From Enterococcus saccharolyticus subsp. saccharolyticus (GTDB lineage: Bacteria; Bacillota; Bacilli; Lactobacillales; Enterococcaceae), in the NCBI RefSeq assembly GCF_029023825.1, contig NZ_CP118957.1, forward strand, positions 2,255,794 to 2,319,793: a DNA stretch of 64,000 bases, read 5' to 3'. The translations under genes and the position numbers were made by a program. This document shows positions 53,247 through 62,208 of the stretch, one piece after another (within the stretch, counting starts at the first letter, position 1; every line of letters begins with the position of its first letter). The notes beneath the pieces were generated by a model. The model had not been told where the DNA came from and made no database searches. It worked only from the letters and a program-made list of their open reading frames with translations.

Positions 53247-53908
53247 TCATCTTGCTCCTTTCGTGCACCATTTTTCAACCAGTTGACTTTACTTTCAAAA
53301 TTCCGATTGATTTGCTCAATATCATATGAACCATCCATTAACACACGCCGATACCCATCTGCTATCGTTGTAAACAACGTATGCATCACTAATTGTAGTA
53401 ATAAATGTAATTCATGGTCGTCAGCGACTTTCAATGTCGAGCGATCAATGGCATCCAATAAGTCCTTCTGGTGTTTTTTATGTGCCAGTTGTTTGTCTTG
53501 ACACGCCTCTGAATTTTTTTCTAAATGTGGGGCAACACGACGAAAACCATGATAATCCATATTGGTAAAAACATTTTTGTAAAATAACGCATGATCGCCG
53601 ACAAAAATTTCAGGAACCATCCATGCAAAATACTCCTCAAATCCTTGAAATAAATCGCCCTTTGCTTGTTGAATCGATGAAATTAAGTAGCGATGACCAT
53701 CATGACGCACGGTTTGAAAATAGTAATAATATAAATCTTCTTTATCTTTAAAGTATTGATAAAAACTGCCTCTAGGAATTTCAGCATCTTTAATTACATT
53801 AGCAATCGAGGCGTCTTTCAATGATGCTCTTGAAAATTCTTTTTTTGCTGCATCTAAAATCCGTTGTTGCTTTTCTTTGGGTAAGTTAAAAAAAGTTTCG
53901 GTTGGCAT
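53243..53908 (-). CDS. TetR-family regulator of the exporter operon
   Basis: A 221-residue TetR protein: N-terminal helix-turn-helix (I-L-D-A-A-K-K-E-F-S ... I-P-R-G-S-F-Y-Q-Y-F-K-D-K-E-D-L-Y) and a ligand-binding C-terminal domain of about 150 residues. As first gene of the operon with two palindromes overlapping its promoter, it should repress its own operon until a drug or metabolite binds. GGAGGG precedes the ATG. Confidence 0.9.
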   Translation of the reverse strand: MPTETFFNLPKEKQQRILDAAKKEFSRASLKDASIANVIKDAEIPRGSFYQYFKDKEDLYYYYFQTVRHDGHRYLISSIQQAKGDLFQGFEEYFAWMVPEIFVGDHALFYKNVFTNMDYHGFRRVAPHLEKNSEACQDKQLAHKKHQKDLLDAIDRSTLKVADDHELHLLLQLVMHTLFTTIADGYRRVLMDGSYDIEQINRNFESKVNWLKNGARKEQDE

Positions 53909-53932
53909 CTGTTTCCCTCCTTCACGTTATTT

Positions 53933-53962
53933 ATGACACTACGTCATATGACACTGTGTCAT
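53933..53962. promoter_or_regulatory. Tandem TetR operators
   Basis: Two adjacent 15-base sites: 53948-53962 (perfect palindrome TGACAC-T-GTGTCA) and 53933-53947 (TGACAC-T-ACGTCA, half conserved). Together they cover the expected start of the TetR-exporter transcript. Confidence 0.75.
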
Positions 53963-53988
53963 TATACACCCAAATCACTAACTTGCAA
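53961..53988 (-). promoter_or_regulatory. Promoter of the TetR-exporter operon
   Basis: Leftward TTGCAA (53988-53983), 16 bases, perfect TATAAT (53966-53961), touching the first operator. Confidence 0.7.
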
Positions 53989-54246
53989 GTGAAAAGTTTT
54001 GAAAAAAGTATGAACAATCCACGTTCACGCACAAAATAGCGACGTTTAGGACAAAGAGAACTAATACTCACTTTGTAAAAATTGGTCATAAATTTTTATA
54101 AACACTTGATGGTATAAGCTTCTATATTTTTACTGTATAAGAAAAAAACAAACAGAAACTATCCCCAACAACTTAGGGAACAGTCTTTTTTATTTATCAC
54201 CACGCGTATTCTCACTTTTTTTGCACAATAATAATTTGAATATGTA
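53989..54246. other. Intergenic stretch with an orphan hairpin
   Basis: No gene seen. A hairpin at 54158-54184 (ACT.TCCC/GGGA..AGT) with CTTTTTTATTT to its right looks like a rightward terminator without a gene. A weak TTGTAA-17-TTATAA pair near 54075-54104 could feed it, giving an RNA of about 80 bases. This is speculative. Confidence 0.3.
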
Positions 54247-54284
54247 GAAAAAACAGCCATTACCACAAAGTAATGACTGTTTTT
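54247..54284 (-). terminator. Terminator of the sor operon
   Basis: AAAACAG.CATTAC/GTAATG.CTGTTTT stem (54250-54263 with 54270-54283, one mismatch), T6 leftward. Confidence 0.8.
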
Positions 54285-54285
54285 C

Positions 54286-55515
54286 TTAAATTTCTGGTTG
54301 GGTCGTTAAGATGTACTCCTCAGCTTCTTTACTCCAAATACCGTCAGTTTTATCTAAAATTTTTCTCAAGTCACTGTTTTCGGATAACTCACTCAAATTA
54401 GTTCGTTCCATCGCTTTATGAGTATAAATTAATTTTTTCCCACCGCCAATAGTTGGTTGGTTTAAAGTTGTTTCTGCAACTGCATCCAAACCTAAAATAT
54501 GTGTCACTACATTGGCAGCACGAACTTTTTTTTCTTCAATTAATTGGACTGCTTTGCGCATATCCTCCGTATTTCCACCAGAAGTTCCTACATAATGCAT
54601 GAAAGAATAATGAATATCATAAAAATTCACTTCTGCAAAAAAATCTTTATTTTGTGGTCCTGCAAAGAAATTTAAACAACCATCAGGATTCATTAGTCTT
54701 GAACCGTCTGTAATGGCCTCTTTAGAAGGTACCATAACAAATACATCATCATATCCTTGATTAAAAATCGCCTCTTTCAATACTGAAACTTGATTATCGA
54801 CATCACGTACATTGATATAGGTCACAGTAATCCCATTTTGGCTAGGATATAATTTAGCAGCACGGTCTAGTTTCTCTTGATGGCGATCGGTAACTACTAT
54901 GTGCTTAGGTTTGATTGGTCCATGCAAAGCATAATCAATCGCTAATAAACCCATCGGACCAGTTCCACCTATAATTAAAAGATTCCCATCAGGTTTAATT
55001 CCCATCTGATGTTCATACGTACCTTCAATCAGGTGATAATTTGCTTCAAATGCACCAATAACACAAGATAATGGTTCAACTAATGAACCTTCGAAATATG
55101 TTTCTCCTTTGTAAGGAATTAAACAATCTTGTTCCATCACATCTTTTGAAATAATAATATATGTGGCATCGCCGCCTGTATATGGGTAAGAATATCCTGG
55201 ACAGTCTGGACGATCAGGTAATTGTAAATTTGCTTGAACTACATAGCGTTCACCGACTTGATAACGATCAGCCCACTTAGCACCCACTTCTAAAATTTCT
55301 CCACAAAATTCGTGGCCAATAATAATCGGATTTGTGGCAACATCATCGGGTGCCTTTTTATGATCTGCTCCTTGATTAGCTAGTTTCCAAGTAGACATAC
55401 AAATACTATCTGTTACCACAGAAGCTAAAATTTCATCCTCTTGAATAGTTGGCAACTCAAATTCTTCTAATCGTAAATCATTTTTACCATATAAGCGAAC
55501 TGCTTTTGTTTTCAT
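54286..55515 (-). CDS. sorE: L-sorbose-1-phosphate reductase
   Basis: A 409-residue zinc-type medium-chain dehydrogenase that reduces L-sorbose-1-phosphate to D-glucitol-6-phosphate with NAD(P)H. The N-terminal half has the zinc-site region (D-S-I-C-M-S-T-W, G-H-E-F-C-G-E) and the Rossmann half has I-I-G-G-T-G-P-M-G-L. The sequence closely follows SorE patterns. As last gene after the four PTS genes, its place matches the sor operon of Klebsiella. Confidence 0.9.
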   Translation of the reverse strand: MKTKAVRLYGKNDLRLEEFELPTIQEDEILASVVTDSICMSTWKLANQGADHKKAPDDVATNPIIIGHEFCGEILEVGAKWADRYQVGERYVVQANLQLPDRPDCPGYSYPYTGGDATYIIISKDVMEQDCLIPYKGETYFEGSLVEPLSCVIGAFEANYHLIEGTYEHQMGIKPDGNLLIIGGTGPMGLLAIDYALHGPIKPKHIVVTDRHQEKLDRAAKLYPSQNGITVTYINVRDVDNQVSVLKEAIFNQGYDDVFVMVPSKEAITDGSRLMNPDGCLNFFAGPQNKDFFAEVNFYDIHYSFMHYVGTSGGNTEDMRKAVQLIEEKKVRAANVVTHILGLDAVAETTLNQPTIGGGKKLIYTHKAMERTNLSELSENSDLRKILDKTDGIWSKEAEEYILTTQPEI

Positions 55516-55542
55516 TCTAAACTCTCCTTTACATTACTTTAT

Positions 55543-56388
55543 CTACCCTAAAATGCCAAATGCATATCCAGCAATCCCGACAGCAAACAAAGCAAAAATT
55601 AAAACAATCGGACTCACTTTTTTCTTCAATAAACGCATCATTAATAAAGTTAAGCCCAATGCCAATAACCCTGGAACTAAATCATCTAAGACATTTTGAA
55701 CAGTAGTAATCACTTCTTGTCCATCTGGTCCAGTCGTTTTTGACACCACCAGTGGCACATTGATTGTTGTCCATTTTGTTACTAAGACACCCATGATAAA
55801 TAATCCTAAAATCGTGGCTCCTTCTGTTAATTTTTGTAATAAATTACCTGATAAATCAGAAACAATATCCAAACCTTTTTTTAAGCCATAAGTTAAACCA
55901 AACCACTTTAACGCTAAGCGAACAGCATTAAAAGCAATAAAAAATAATAATGGTCCCATAACGTTTCCAGTTAATGCAATCGATGCACCCAAAGCCGCAG
56001 TAATTGGACGTAATGTTCCCCAAATTAAAGGATCTCCCACACCTGCGAGCGGTCCCATTAAACCAACTTTCAGGCTATTAATCGTTCCTTCTTCAATATC
56101 TGCTCCACTTGCTCGCGCTTCTTCCATTGCCATAGTGACACCGATTACTGGTCCACACATTCCAGGAGTCACATTAAAGAACGTCAAATGGCGTTTCAAC
56201 GCTTCTGCTTGCTCTTCCTTTGTTTCATAAACACGTTGAATTGTTGGGATCATATCTACACAAAATGCTAATGCATGAATTCTTTCATAATTAAAAGACG
56301 CTTGTTGAAAATTTGAATAAACAAAGGTTCGAATTAAGTCTTGTTTGGTGATTTTAGACTGAATTGTTATTTGATTGGTATTTTCCAT
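55543..56388 (-). CDS. sorM: PTS L-sorbose EIID component
   Basis: A 281-residue mannose-family EIID membrane subunit. F-N-Y-E-R near the start, the M-A-M-E-E segment and G-L-M-G-P-L-A-G-V-G-D-P are the family hallmarks. One hydrophobic region at about 115-165 and helices at the C-terminus. It is coupled to the EIIC gene (13-base gap, AAAGGAG). With EIIC it forms the transport channel. Confidence 0.92.
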   Translation of the reverse strand: MENTNQITIQSKITKQDLIRTFVYSNFQQASFNYERIHALAFCVDMIPTIQRVYETKEEQAEALKRHLTFFNVTPGMCGPVIGVTMAMEEARASGADIEEGTINSLKVGLMGPLAGVGDPLIWGTLRPITAALGASIALTGNVMGPLLFFIAFNAVRLALKWFGLTYGLKKGLDIVSDLSGNLLQKLTEGATILGLFIMGVLVTKWTTINVPLVVSKTTGPDGQEVITTVQNVLDDLVPGLLALGLTLLMMRLLKKKVSPIVLIFALFAVGIAGYAFGILG

Positions 56389-56401
56389 TTTGTTCTCTCC
56401 T

Positions 56402-57211
56402 TTAATCTTCTAGTTCATCGTCTAAATCATCGTAAGTATTACTTGCAGTTACGGTAGCAATCGCAGCTTGTTTATTGAAATTGGGGTTCAACTGAACATA
56501 CAATAAGGCCATAATTAAACCAATAATCCCAAACGATAAAAGACTAAAGTCTAAATAACCGCCTAAAACGAAACCTAAGAAGAAAAATGGCATTAAATAT
56601 TTCACACTCATCATATTAAGTACCATCGCATACCCAACAACTACAATAAATCCACCTGCAACAGCTAATCCACCAGTTACCACATCTGGAATAGCTGCCA
56701 ACATATTTTCGACCATTTCTGCACTAACAAATGCAGCGACAATTGTCGTTGGAATAGCTACACGCATTGCTTGCATCAACAAAGCACTGAAATGAAGTAA
56801 GATAATACGTTTAAAATTGGCCTTTTCAGCTTCCTTATCCGCTGCATGCTGGAAGGCGACTGTTAACGTACGTACAAAAACCGTCAAAACTTGACCGGCT
56901 GCTGCAACAGGTAAAGCTACCGCAATGCCATTTTGAATACTTTGACTACCAACAATCACTAAAATCGTAGAGATGGTACTTGCTAAAGCTGAATCTGGTG
57001 ATTGTGCTGCGCCAATGTTCATCCATCCTAAAGCAATTAACTCCAAAGTGCCACCTAAAATAACGCCAGTAGTCAAATCACCTAAAATTAACCCCATCAC
57101 CGTACAAGCAATAATTGGACGATGCGTTTGGAATTCATCTAACACACTGCCCATCCCAGCAATACTTGAAAATAAAAAAATGAGTATAATCTGAATCACT
57201 GATAATTCCAT
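56402..57211 (-). CDS. sorA: PTS L-sorbose EIIC component
   Basis: A 269-residue mannose-family EIIC with about seven helices. It has D-x-F-Q-T-H-R-P near the start and G-G-T-L-E-L-I-A-L-G-W-M-N-I-G-A-A-Q-S-P-D, the family signature. It ends in an acidic tail. AAGGAGG before the ATG; 14 bases after sorB. Confidence 0.93.
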   Translation of the reverse strand: MELSVIQIILIFLFSSIAGMGSVLDEFQTHRPIIACTVMGLILGDLTTGVILGGTLELIALGWMNIGAAQSPDSALASTISTILVIVGSQSIQNGIAVALPVAAAGQVLTVFVRTLTVAFQHAADKEAEKANFKRIILLHFSALLMQAMRVAIPTTIVAAFVSAEMVENMLAAIPDVVTGGLAVAGGFIVVVGYAMVLNMMSVKYLMPFFFLGFVLGGYLDFSLLSFGIIGLIMALLYVQLNPNFNKQAAIATVTASNTYDDLDDELED

Positions 57212-57225
57212 TGAAGTTCCTCCTT

Positions 57226-57714
57226 CTAGAAACCTGCTTCTTTTAGTTTCAATGCAAAGTCTCCTTTTCCATCGGTTGCTACAACACGCAAGTCTAATTC
57301 TACACCTAGTTCAGCTAACTTTCTAAAAGCCACCACGTCTGTTGCATCAACAGAAACAGCTTTAGTTACTTGCGTTTTTCCTGTTTTATATTGCATACCG
57401 CCAATATTAATAGATTGAATTGGTACGCCTTTTTGAATAAGTTCTAATACTTCAGAAGGATTTGTAAATAAATAAAAAACTGTTTCATTTGCATATTTTG
57501 GATTGTTATACACTCTCACCGCTTTGTCTACATCTATAATATTTGCTTTAATTCCAGGAGGTGCAGCTTGTTTCACTAATGTTTTACGAATCTGGTCATC
57601 AGCAACTTCTTTACTTACAACAATAATTCGCTGTGCTCCTGCTTCTTTTGCCCATACAGTTGCTACTTGTCCATGAATCAAGCGGTCATCTATTCTCGCT
57701 AATCGAATTTGCAT
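57226..57714 (-). CDS. sorB: PTS L-sorbose EIIB component
   Basis: A 162-residue cytosolic phosphotransfer subunit. The phosphorylated His14 lies in R-L-I-H-G-Q-V; the N-G-G-M-style segment N-I-G-G-M-Q-Y is also conserved. It takes the phosphate from SorF and passes it to the incoming sugar. Its start overlaps the sorF stop. Confidence 0.94.
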   Translation of the reverse strand: MQIRLARIDDRLIHGQVATVWAKEAGAQRIIVVSKEVADDQIRKTLVKQAAPPGIKANIIDVDKAVRVYNNPKYANETVFYLFTNPSEVLELIQKGVPIQSINIGGMQYKTGKTQVTKAVSVDATDVVAFRKLAELGVELDLRVVATDGKGDFALKLKEAGF

Positions 57715-58136
57715 TATAATTCCTCCTCATCATCTTCTTCAATTACAAAGGTACGTACAGTGTCACTAGCAATTTCTTGCAAATAATCTGCTACTGCTTT
57801 TGCTTCGCGATCAGTATAGACTGTTGCTGTTTCTAAAACTAACGGTAATGACATACCCGAAATAACTTCAATTTGTTTTTTGGGATATTCCATCGCCAAA
57901 CCACAGCTAGCATTAAAAGGCGTGCCACCAAATAAATCTGCTAGAATAATGACCGATTCATCGGTTTGATTCAATACTTGCTGCAATTTTTCTTTTAATG
58001 AATCAAAACCATCCTCTTTTAGAAATTCAACAGTTTGAAAATCTGAAAGTTCACCAAAAATCATTTCTGCAGAGTTTTTCATTTCATTTGCTAACTTTCC
58101 ATGGGCAACCAAAACGACACTTGACATCGGCTTCAC
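57714..58136 (-). CDS. sorF: PTS L-sorbose EIIA component
   Basis: A 140-residue cytosolic EIIA of the mannose family. His12 in V-A-H-G-K-L is the phosphorylation site; A-D-L-F-G-G-T-P-F-N is the second hallmark. It starts at the stop of sorD (one base apart), so it is coupled. EIIA and EIIB are separate genes here, as in the Klebsiella sor operon. Confidence 0.94.
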   Translation of the reverse strand: MKPMSSVVLVAHGKLANEMKNSAEMIFGELSDFQTVEFLKEDGFDSLKEKLQQVLNQTDESVIILADLFGGTPFNASCGLAMEYPKKQIEVISGMSLPLVLETATVYTDREAKAVADYLQEIASDTVRTFVIEEDDEEEL

Positions 58137-58937
58137 CTATCCTCTCGTTTTACCACCAGCAACATTAACTGTAACACCTGAAATGTAACTTGAACGCTCT
58201 GATAAGAAGTACGCAACCAAATCAGCAACTTCAGATAATTTTCCACTTCGACCTAATGGAATCGTACTTGTTTGGCTATAACCAGTGCGTAGCTCTGCTA
58301 CAGTTTTGCCACGAGTGTAAGCTAAGGCTTCTTCGTATGCCAATGTACGTAATCCTGTTTCTTCCATGATACCTGGTGCAATACCAACAACCCGAATTCC
58401 TTTTTTTCCTAATTCTTTTGCCCATGAACGTGTATAACTATTAACAGCAGCTTTTGTTGCTGCATACGCGCTTTGTCCTTCCGACCCTTCTAAACCGCTT
58501 TCAGAAGACATGTTAATAATAACTCCATATCCTTGTTCAACTAATTTTCGACCGACAGCTTGACTCATAAGGTACAGACCTTTTTGATTTACGTTAATTA
58601 TTTTGTCAAATAATGAATCATTAATTTCAAATTTGCCATTCTCTGTTTGTTTTTCATCTACCAATAATGCTGGAATGTTAATACCCGCGTTATTCACTAC
58701 ACCATCTATACTTCCAAAATGCGTTATCGCTTTTTCGACTACTGCTTCAACTGACTTTCTAGATGTAACATCTGTTTGAACAAACAATAAATTATCATGA
58801 CTAAAATTTCCTTCACTTAAATCTGCATTCACAACATTGACCTGCAATTGACATAATTCTTTCACTATGGCAGCACCAATTCCCGATGAGCCACCCGTAA
58901 CAATCACTGTTTTACCTTTAATATCTAACCAACTCAT
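58137..58937 (-). CDS. sorD: Sorbitol-6-phosphate 2-dehydrogenase
   Basis: A 266-residue short-chain dehydrogenase that oxidises D-glucitol-6-phosphate to fructose-6-phosphate with NAD+. It shows the coenzyme loop T-G-G-S-S-G-I-G, N-N-A-G-I-N, and the catalytic Ser and Y-A-A-T-K in an SDR arrangement. The ATG at 58937 follows GAGGAGAGG. It is the first gene of the sorDFBAME transcript, with the promoter and operators just upstream. It could also serve the glucitol PTS at 62-64 kb, whose product is the same. Confidence 0.88.
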   Translation of the reverse strand: MSWLDIKGKTVIVTGGSSGIGAAIVKELCQLQVNVVNADLSEGNFSHDNLLFVQTDVTSRKSVEAVVEKAITHFGSIDGVVNNAGINIPALLVDEKQTENGKFEINDSLFDKIINVNQKGLYLMSQAVGRKLVEQGYGVIINMSSESGLEGSEGQSAYAATKAAVNSYTRSWAKELGKKGIRVVGIAPGIMEETGLRTLAYEEALAYTRGKTVAELRTGYSQTSTIPLGRSGKLSEVADLVAYFLSERSSYISGVTVNVAGGKTRG

Positions 58938-58950
58938 ATTACCTCTCCTC

Positions 58951-58980
58951 ACATTTGTTAAAAACAATTAACATTTGTTA
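58951..58980. promoter_or_regulatory. Direct-repeat operator, probably for SorC
   Basis: ACATTTGTTA occurs at 58951-58960 and again at 58971-58980, 20 bases apart (two helix turns), around and just after the expected transcript start. A related ACATATGTTA lies at 59047-59056, upstream of the -35. Confidence 0.6.
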
Positions 58981-58987
58981 TAACTAA

Positions 58988-59016
58988 ATAGTAAACGCTA
59001 CCAAATAAATTGTCAA
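58988..59016 (-). promoter_or_regulatory. Promoter of sorDFBAME
   Basis: Leftward perfect TTGACA (59016-59011), 17 bases, TACTAT (58993-58988). Confidence 0.85.
58990..59003. promoter_or_regulatory. cre-like site (catabolite repression) over the sor promoter
   Basis: TGGTAGCGTTTACT, read leftward, fits the CcpA consensus in 12 of 14 positions and overlaps the -10. This suggests glucose repression of L-sorbose use. Confidence 0.5.
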
Positions 59017-59060
59017 CACATTTTTAACTTTTTTGATTCTATAATCACATATGTTAAAAC

Positions 59061-59082
59061 AAAAAAAGAGGAACATGCCTCT
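59061..59082 (-). terminator. sorC terminator
   Basis: AGAGG/CCTCT stem with T7 leftward, between sorC and the sorD promoter. Confidence 0.65.
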
Positions 59083-59087
59083 CCTCT

Positions 59088-60035
59088 TCAAATATCTTTT
59101 AAAATTGCTTCTGCCGTTTCTTGGGTAGTGACTAATACGTTCATATATTTACCACGTAAAGCACCACGAATAGCGGAAGCTTTTTCTAATGATTCTGCTA
59201 CAGCAATGCGATAATCCACTTTTTTCAACTGATCAATCGAGATACCTATCAAGCGTTCATCTAATTTGCTTGAAATGTGCTGACCTTTAGCATCATAAAA
59301 ACGTGATACCACATCACCAACTACTTGTTCTTCTAGTTCTTCTAAAATATTATCATCATAAAAAAGTTGCCAGCGTGCGCTATCTTTCATTTGTGGGCTA
59401 CCAATTCCAAAAACTGCAATGGATAACTGTTGCCAAAGTTGAACTAAATCTTGATTAAATTGATTTGCCATCAATGCTTCTTTTAATTCTTTCGTTTCAG
59501 GAAACGCTGGTGAGTCAATTAATACTGCTTTACTTTTTAATTTTTTGGATGCTTCAAAAGTAATCGTATTAACATGATATTCTCCGATTAATCGTCCAGA
59601 AGGGCCTCCAATTAAAGGTAAACACATCAAATTTTGTACTTCTGTTTCTTGAAGCTCTGCTGCTACCATCGACATCGCTTGTCCCCATGAAAAGCCAATT
59701 GTCATATTATCATCTAAAATAGACTGTAAATAATCATTTGTAGCTGAACCTAACAATTGTAGTTTTTGTTCTGATTGAATGTCAACTGCTGTCGGAACAA
59801 CAATTGCTTTTTTCAATCCATAGACTTCTTCTAATTCTTTTTCTAGTGTATACGTACCTGCTAAATCATAATTGATAGTAATCGTTACAATTCCTTCTTC
59901 TCGCGATTTTTTTAATAAACGACTAATCGTACTTCGATGAATATTTAACTCTTTTGAAATTTGACTTTGATTTTTATCTTCTTGATAATACATTTGGGCA
60001 ATTTGAACTAATAATTTATCTTCTACATGCTTCAT
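59088..60035 (-). CDS. sorC: SorC/DeoR-type transcriptional regulator of the sor operon
   Basis: A 315-residue regulator: N-terminal helix-turn-helix with Q-S-Q-I-S-K-E-L-N-I-H-R-S-T-I-S-R-L-L and a C-terminal sugar-phosphate-binding domain (about 60-315). In the family, the sugar or its phosphate controls activation or repression of the downstream genes. The ATG at 60035 follows AAGGAGAG; an upstream in-frame start at 60080 lacks a site. It is encoded upstream of sorD with its own terminator. Confidence 0.88.
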   Translation of the reverse strand: MKHVEDKLLVQIAQMYYQEDKNQSQISKELNIHRSTISRLLKKSREEGIVTITINYDLAGTYTLEKELEEVYGLKKAIVVPTAVDIQSEQKLQLLGSATNDYLQSILDDNMTIGFSWGQAMSMVAAELQETEVQNLMCLPLIGGPSGRLIGEYHVNTITFEASKKLKSKAVLIDSPAFPETKELKEALMANQFNQDLVQLWQQLSIAVFGIGSPQMKDSARWQLFYDDNILEELEEQVVGDVVSRFYDAKGQHISSKLDERLIGISIDQLKKVDYRIAVAESLEKASAIRGALRGKYMNVLVTTQETAEAILKDI

Positions 60036-60229
60036 ATTAGGTCTCTCCTTTTTCTCTATTTCTTGCCCCAACAATACCACAAATATTCCTTTTTACAAAT
60101 AACGTTACTTAATAATCAATTTTGTGATTTACAAACATTTGCTACACGCCATTTCTTATTTTGTGTTAAACTAAAGGACGGGCTACAAGAACTTACATAT
60201 GAATTTATACTTGAGAGGAGACATCATCA

Positions 60230-60793
60230 ATGATTACAATGGATGATATTATTCGTGAGGGACACCCAACTTTACGAAAAGTTGCTGAAGAAGTCTCTTT
60301 TCCGTTGAGTGAAGAAGATCGTCAATTAGGAAAAGATATGATGGAATTTTTAGAAAATAGTCAAGATCCAGTGAAAGCAGAAGAATTAGATTTGCGTGGA
60401 GGTGTCGGTTTAGCCGCACCGCAAGTGGATGTGTCAAAACGAATGGCAGCAGTGCTGGTACCAAGTTCTGACCCTGAACGTGAAGAACCTGATTTCCAAG
60501 CGGTTTTATATAATCCCAAAATTATGAGTCATTCTGTACAAGAAGCTTGTTTGTCGGATGGCGAAGGTTGCTTATCTGTCGATCGCGAAGTACCGGGATA
60601 TGTTCCACGATCAGCTCGTATTACGTTGACTTATTTTAACGAAGAAGGCGAACAACAAAAAATTCGCTTAAAAAATTATACTGCTATTGTGGTCCAACAT
60701 GAAATCGATCATTTAAACGGTGTAATGTTCTATGATCATATTAATGGACAAAATCCTTTTGCGTTAAAAGAAGGCATTTTAGTCATTGAATAA
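60230..60793 (+). CDS. def: Peptide deformylase
   Basis: A 187-residue metalloprotein that removes the formyl group from new proteins. The three motifs are complete: G-G-V-G-L-A-A-P-Q (about 57-65), E-G-C-L-S (metal Cys) and H-E-I-D-H (metal His pair and catalytic Glu). Length fits the type 2 (Gram-positive) form with its insertion. AGAGGAG lies nine bases before the ATG. Its neighbours are sugar genes on the other strand. Confidence 0.97.
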   Translation: MITMDDIIREGHPTLRKVAEEVSFPLSEEDRQLGKDMMEFLENSQDPVKAEELDLRGGVGLAAPQVDVSKRMAAVLVPSSDPEREEPDFQAVLYNPKIMSHSVQEACLSDGEGCLSVDREVPGYVPRSARITLTYFNEEGEQQKIRLKNYTAIVVQHEIDHLNGVMFYDHINGQNPFALKEGILVIE

Positions 60794-60794
60794 T

Positions 60795-60828
60795 AAAAAA
60801 GATGTGCCGTCGTTGGCACATCTTTTTT
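60795..60828. terminator. Bidirectional terminator between def and the HAD phosphatase gene
   Basis: Perfect 14-base stem AAAAAAGATGTGCC/GGCACATCTTTTTT around six bases. Confidence 0.9.
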
Positions 60829-61477
60829 ATGCTTTCTGTCGTAATTCTGCTACATTTATTTCACGAAAATCTTGAATAATCTCATCAGCAATCAACTCTT
60901 GAACAGGGTAATCAGGGTTGGCAAAACCAATACAATACATTCCGGCGGCTTTGGCAGCTTTACTCCCATTATGCGTATCTTCAAAGACGACACAATTTTT
61001 AGGATTGGCCTCTAACAACGCTGCTGTTTTCAAAAAAACATCCGGTGCTGGTTTGGAATGGGCAACTTCTTCCCCACTAACCAGTTGCGAAAAATAAGGA
61101 CGTAAGCCTAATGCTATTAGATGTGATTCAATTTCCGTTTTTCGTGAAGAAGATGCTACACCTAATTTGAAACCAGCTTCGGCTAATGCTTTAACAAACT
61201 CTTGCACATGCTTAATCGCTCGAACGCCATCTTTAGCTATAATTGCTTCACGTCGTTGATTCATTTCTGCGATATATTCGTCTACCGAACGTGGCAGTTG
61301 TAATTCTTCTTTCATCGTTTGCCACATAAAATCAGCTGTTGTCCCCATAAATTGGTATTGGTACGACTCTTCTTTGAAATGGCCTTCTGCATGCAACATG
61401 TCCGTTTTAGAACGTAAAAATGTATATTCAGAATCAACCAATACCCCGTCCATATCAAAAATAATCGTATCTATCAT
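60827..61477 (-). CDS. HAD-superfamily phosphatase/phosphomutase (beta-PGM-like)
   Basis: A 216-residue HAD-IA hydrolase: motif [11 protein letters not shown], motif II A-S-S-S, motif III S-K-P-A-P-D, motif [10 protein letters not shown] helical cap is present. It probably dephosphorylates a sugar phosphate from the neighbouring pathway. It is coupled to the aldolase gene by a four-base ATGA overlap. Confidence 0.88.
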   Translation of the reverse strand: MIDTIIFDMDGVLVDSEYTFLRSKTDMLHAEGHFKEESYQYQFMGTTADFMWQTMKEELQLPRSVDEYIAEMNQRREAIIAKDGVRAIKHVQEFVKALAEAGFKLGVASSSRKTEIESHLIALGLRPYFSQLVSGEEVAHSKPAPDVFLKTAALLEANPKNCVVFEDTHNGSKAAKAAGMYCIGFANPDYPVQELIADEIIQDFREINVAELRQKA

Positions 61478-62154
61478 TGTGATAACTCCTTAATCGTTTC
61501 GACTTCAAACGTTTCTCGCCAATCCTGATGAAAATCGGTTACTGCTTGCTGAATGGCAGGCATTTTAAAGGCTTGTGCAAAGATATCGGGGCCTGCTGTA
61601 ATGGCATGTGCACCTTGGCGACAAGCAACATTGACTTGCGCAACGTTTTTGAAACTAGCAGCCAATACTTTACTTGGTGCATTGGTTCGCTCAATTTCTG
61701 CTACCAACGCACCAATCACATCACGTGCATCAATATTTAAGTTTTCCATGCGATTGTAATAAGGGGCTAAATAATCGGCCCCTGCTGCAATCGCCAAATA
61801 TCCTTGCATTTCTGTGTAAATTGCAGTTGCGGTAACCTTTACTTGTTTTTGCTTTAATTGTTTCATAGCTGCTAAACCAGCTTCATTCACCGGAATTTTA
61901 ATATACACATCGCTACCTAAATGGGATAAAATTTCCTCGGCATCCGCTAAAATTTCCTCCAATGTCTCACCCACCACTTGTACATGCAAACTTGCTGAAT
62001 CAATGAGTGTTTGAATTTCTTTTAGGTGCGTGTAGAAATCAATTTTACCCGCTTGTTTTAAAATAGTCGGATTAGAAGTCACACCTGCTAATGGTAAAAT
62101 TGCTTGATAATAACGGATTTTATCTAAGTCTACGGTATCTAACATGAATTCCAT
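61474..62154 (-). CDS. Fructose-6-phosphate aldolase-like (transaldolase family)
   Basis: A 226-residue transaldolase-fold enzyme, close in size to FSA/TalC. V-T-S-N-P-T-I-L at the N-terminus, the Schiff-base Lys86 in V-Y-I-K-I-P-V, and G-A-H-A-I-T-A-G-P near the end. It probably splits fructose-6-phosphate into dihydroxyacetone and glyceraldehyde-3-phosphate or works in reverse. GGAGGCGAC precedes the ATG. It lies between the glucitol PTS genes and the HAD phosphatase. Confidence 0.85.
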   Translation of the reverse strand: MEFMLDTVDLDKIRYYQAILPLAGVTSNPTILKQAGKIDFYTHLKEIQTLIDSASLHVQVVGETLEEILADAEEILSHLGSDVYIKIPVNEAGLAAMKQLKQKQVKVTATAIYTEMQGYLAIAAGADYLAPYYNRMENLNIDARDVIGALVAEIERTNAPSKVLAASFKNVAQVNVACRQGAHAITAGPDIFAQAFKMPAIQQAVTDFHQDWRETFEVETIKELSQ

Positions 62155-62176
62155 TTATTTGTCGCCTCCGCTCGAA

Positions 62177-62202
62177 AGTCTGGATAGACAACTATCCAGA
62201 CT
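62177..62202. repeat. Hairpin inside the glucitol operon
   Basis: Perfect 11-base arms AGTCTGGATAG/CTATCCAGACT with a four-base loop, between the EIIA gene and the aldolase gene. Leftward it has only TTTCG after it, so it is more likely an RNA-processing or stability element than a terminator. Confidence 0.55.
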
Positions 62203-62208
62203 ACGTTT

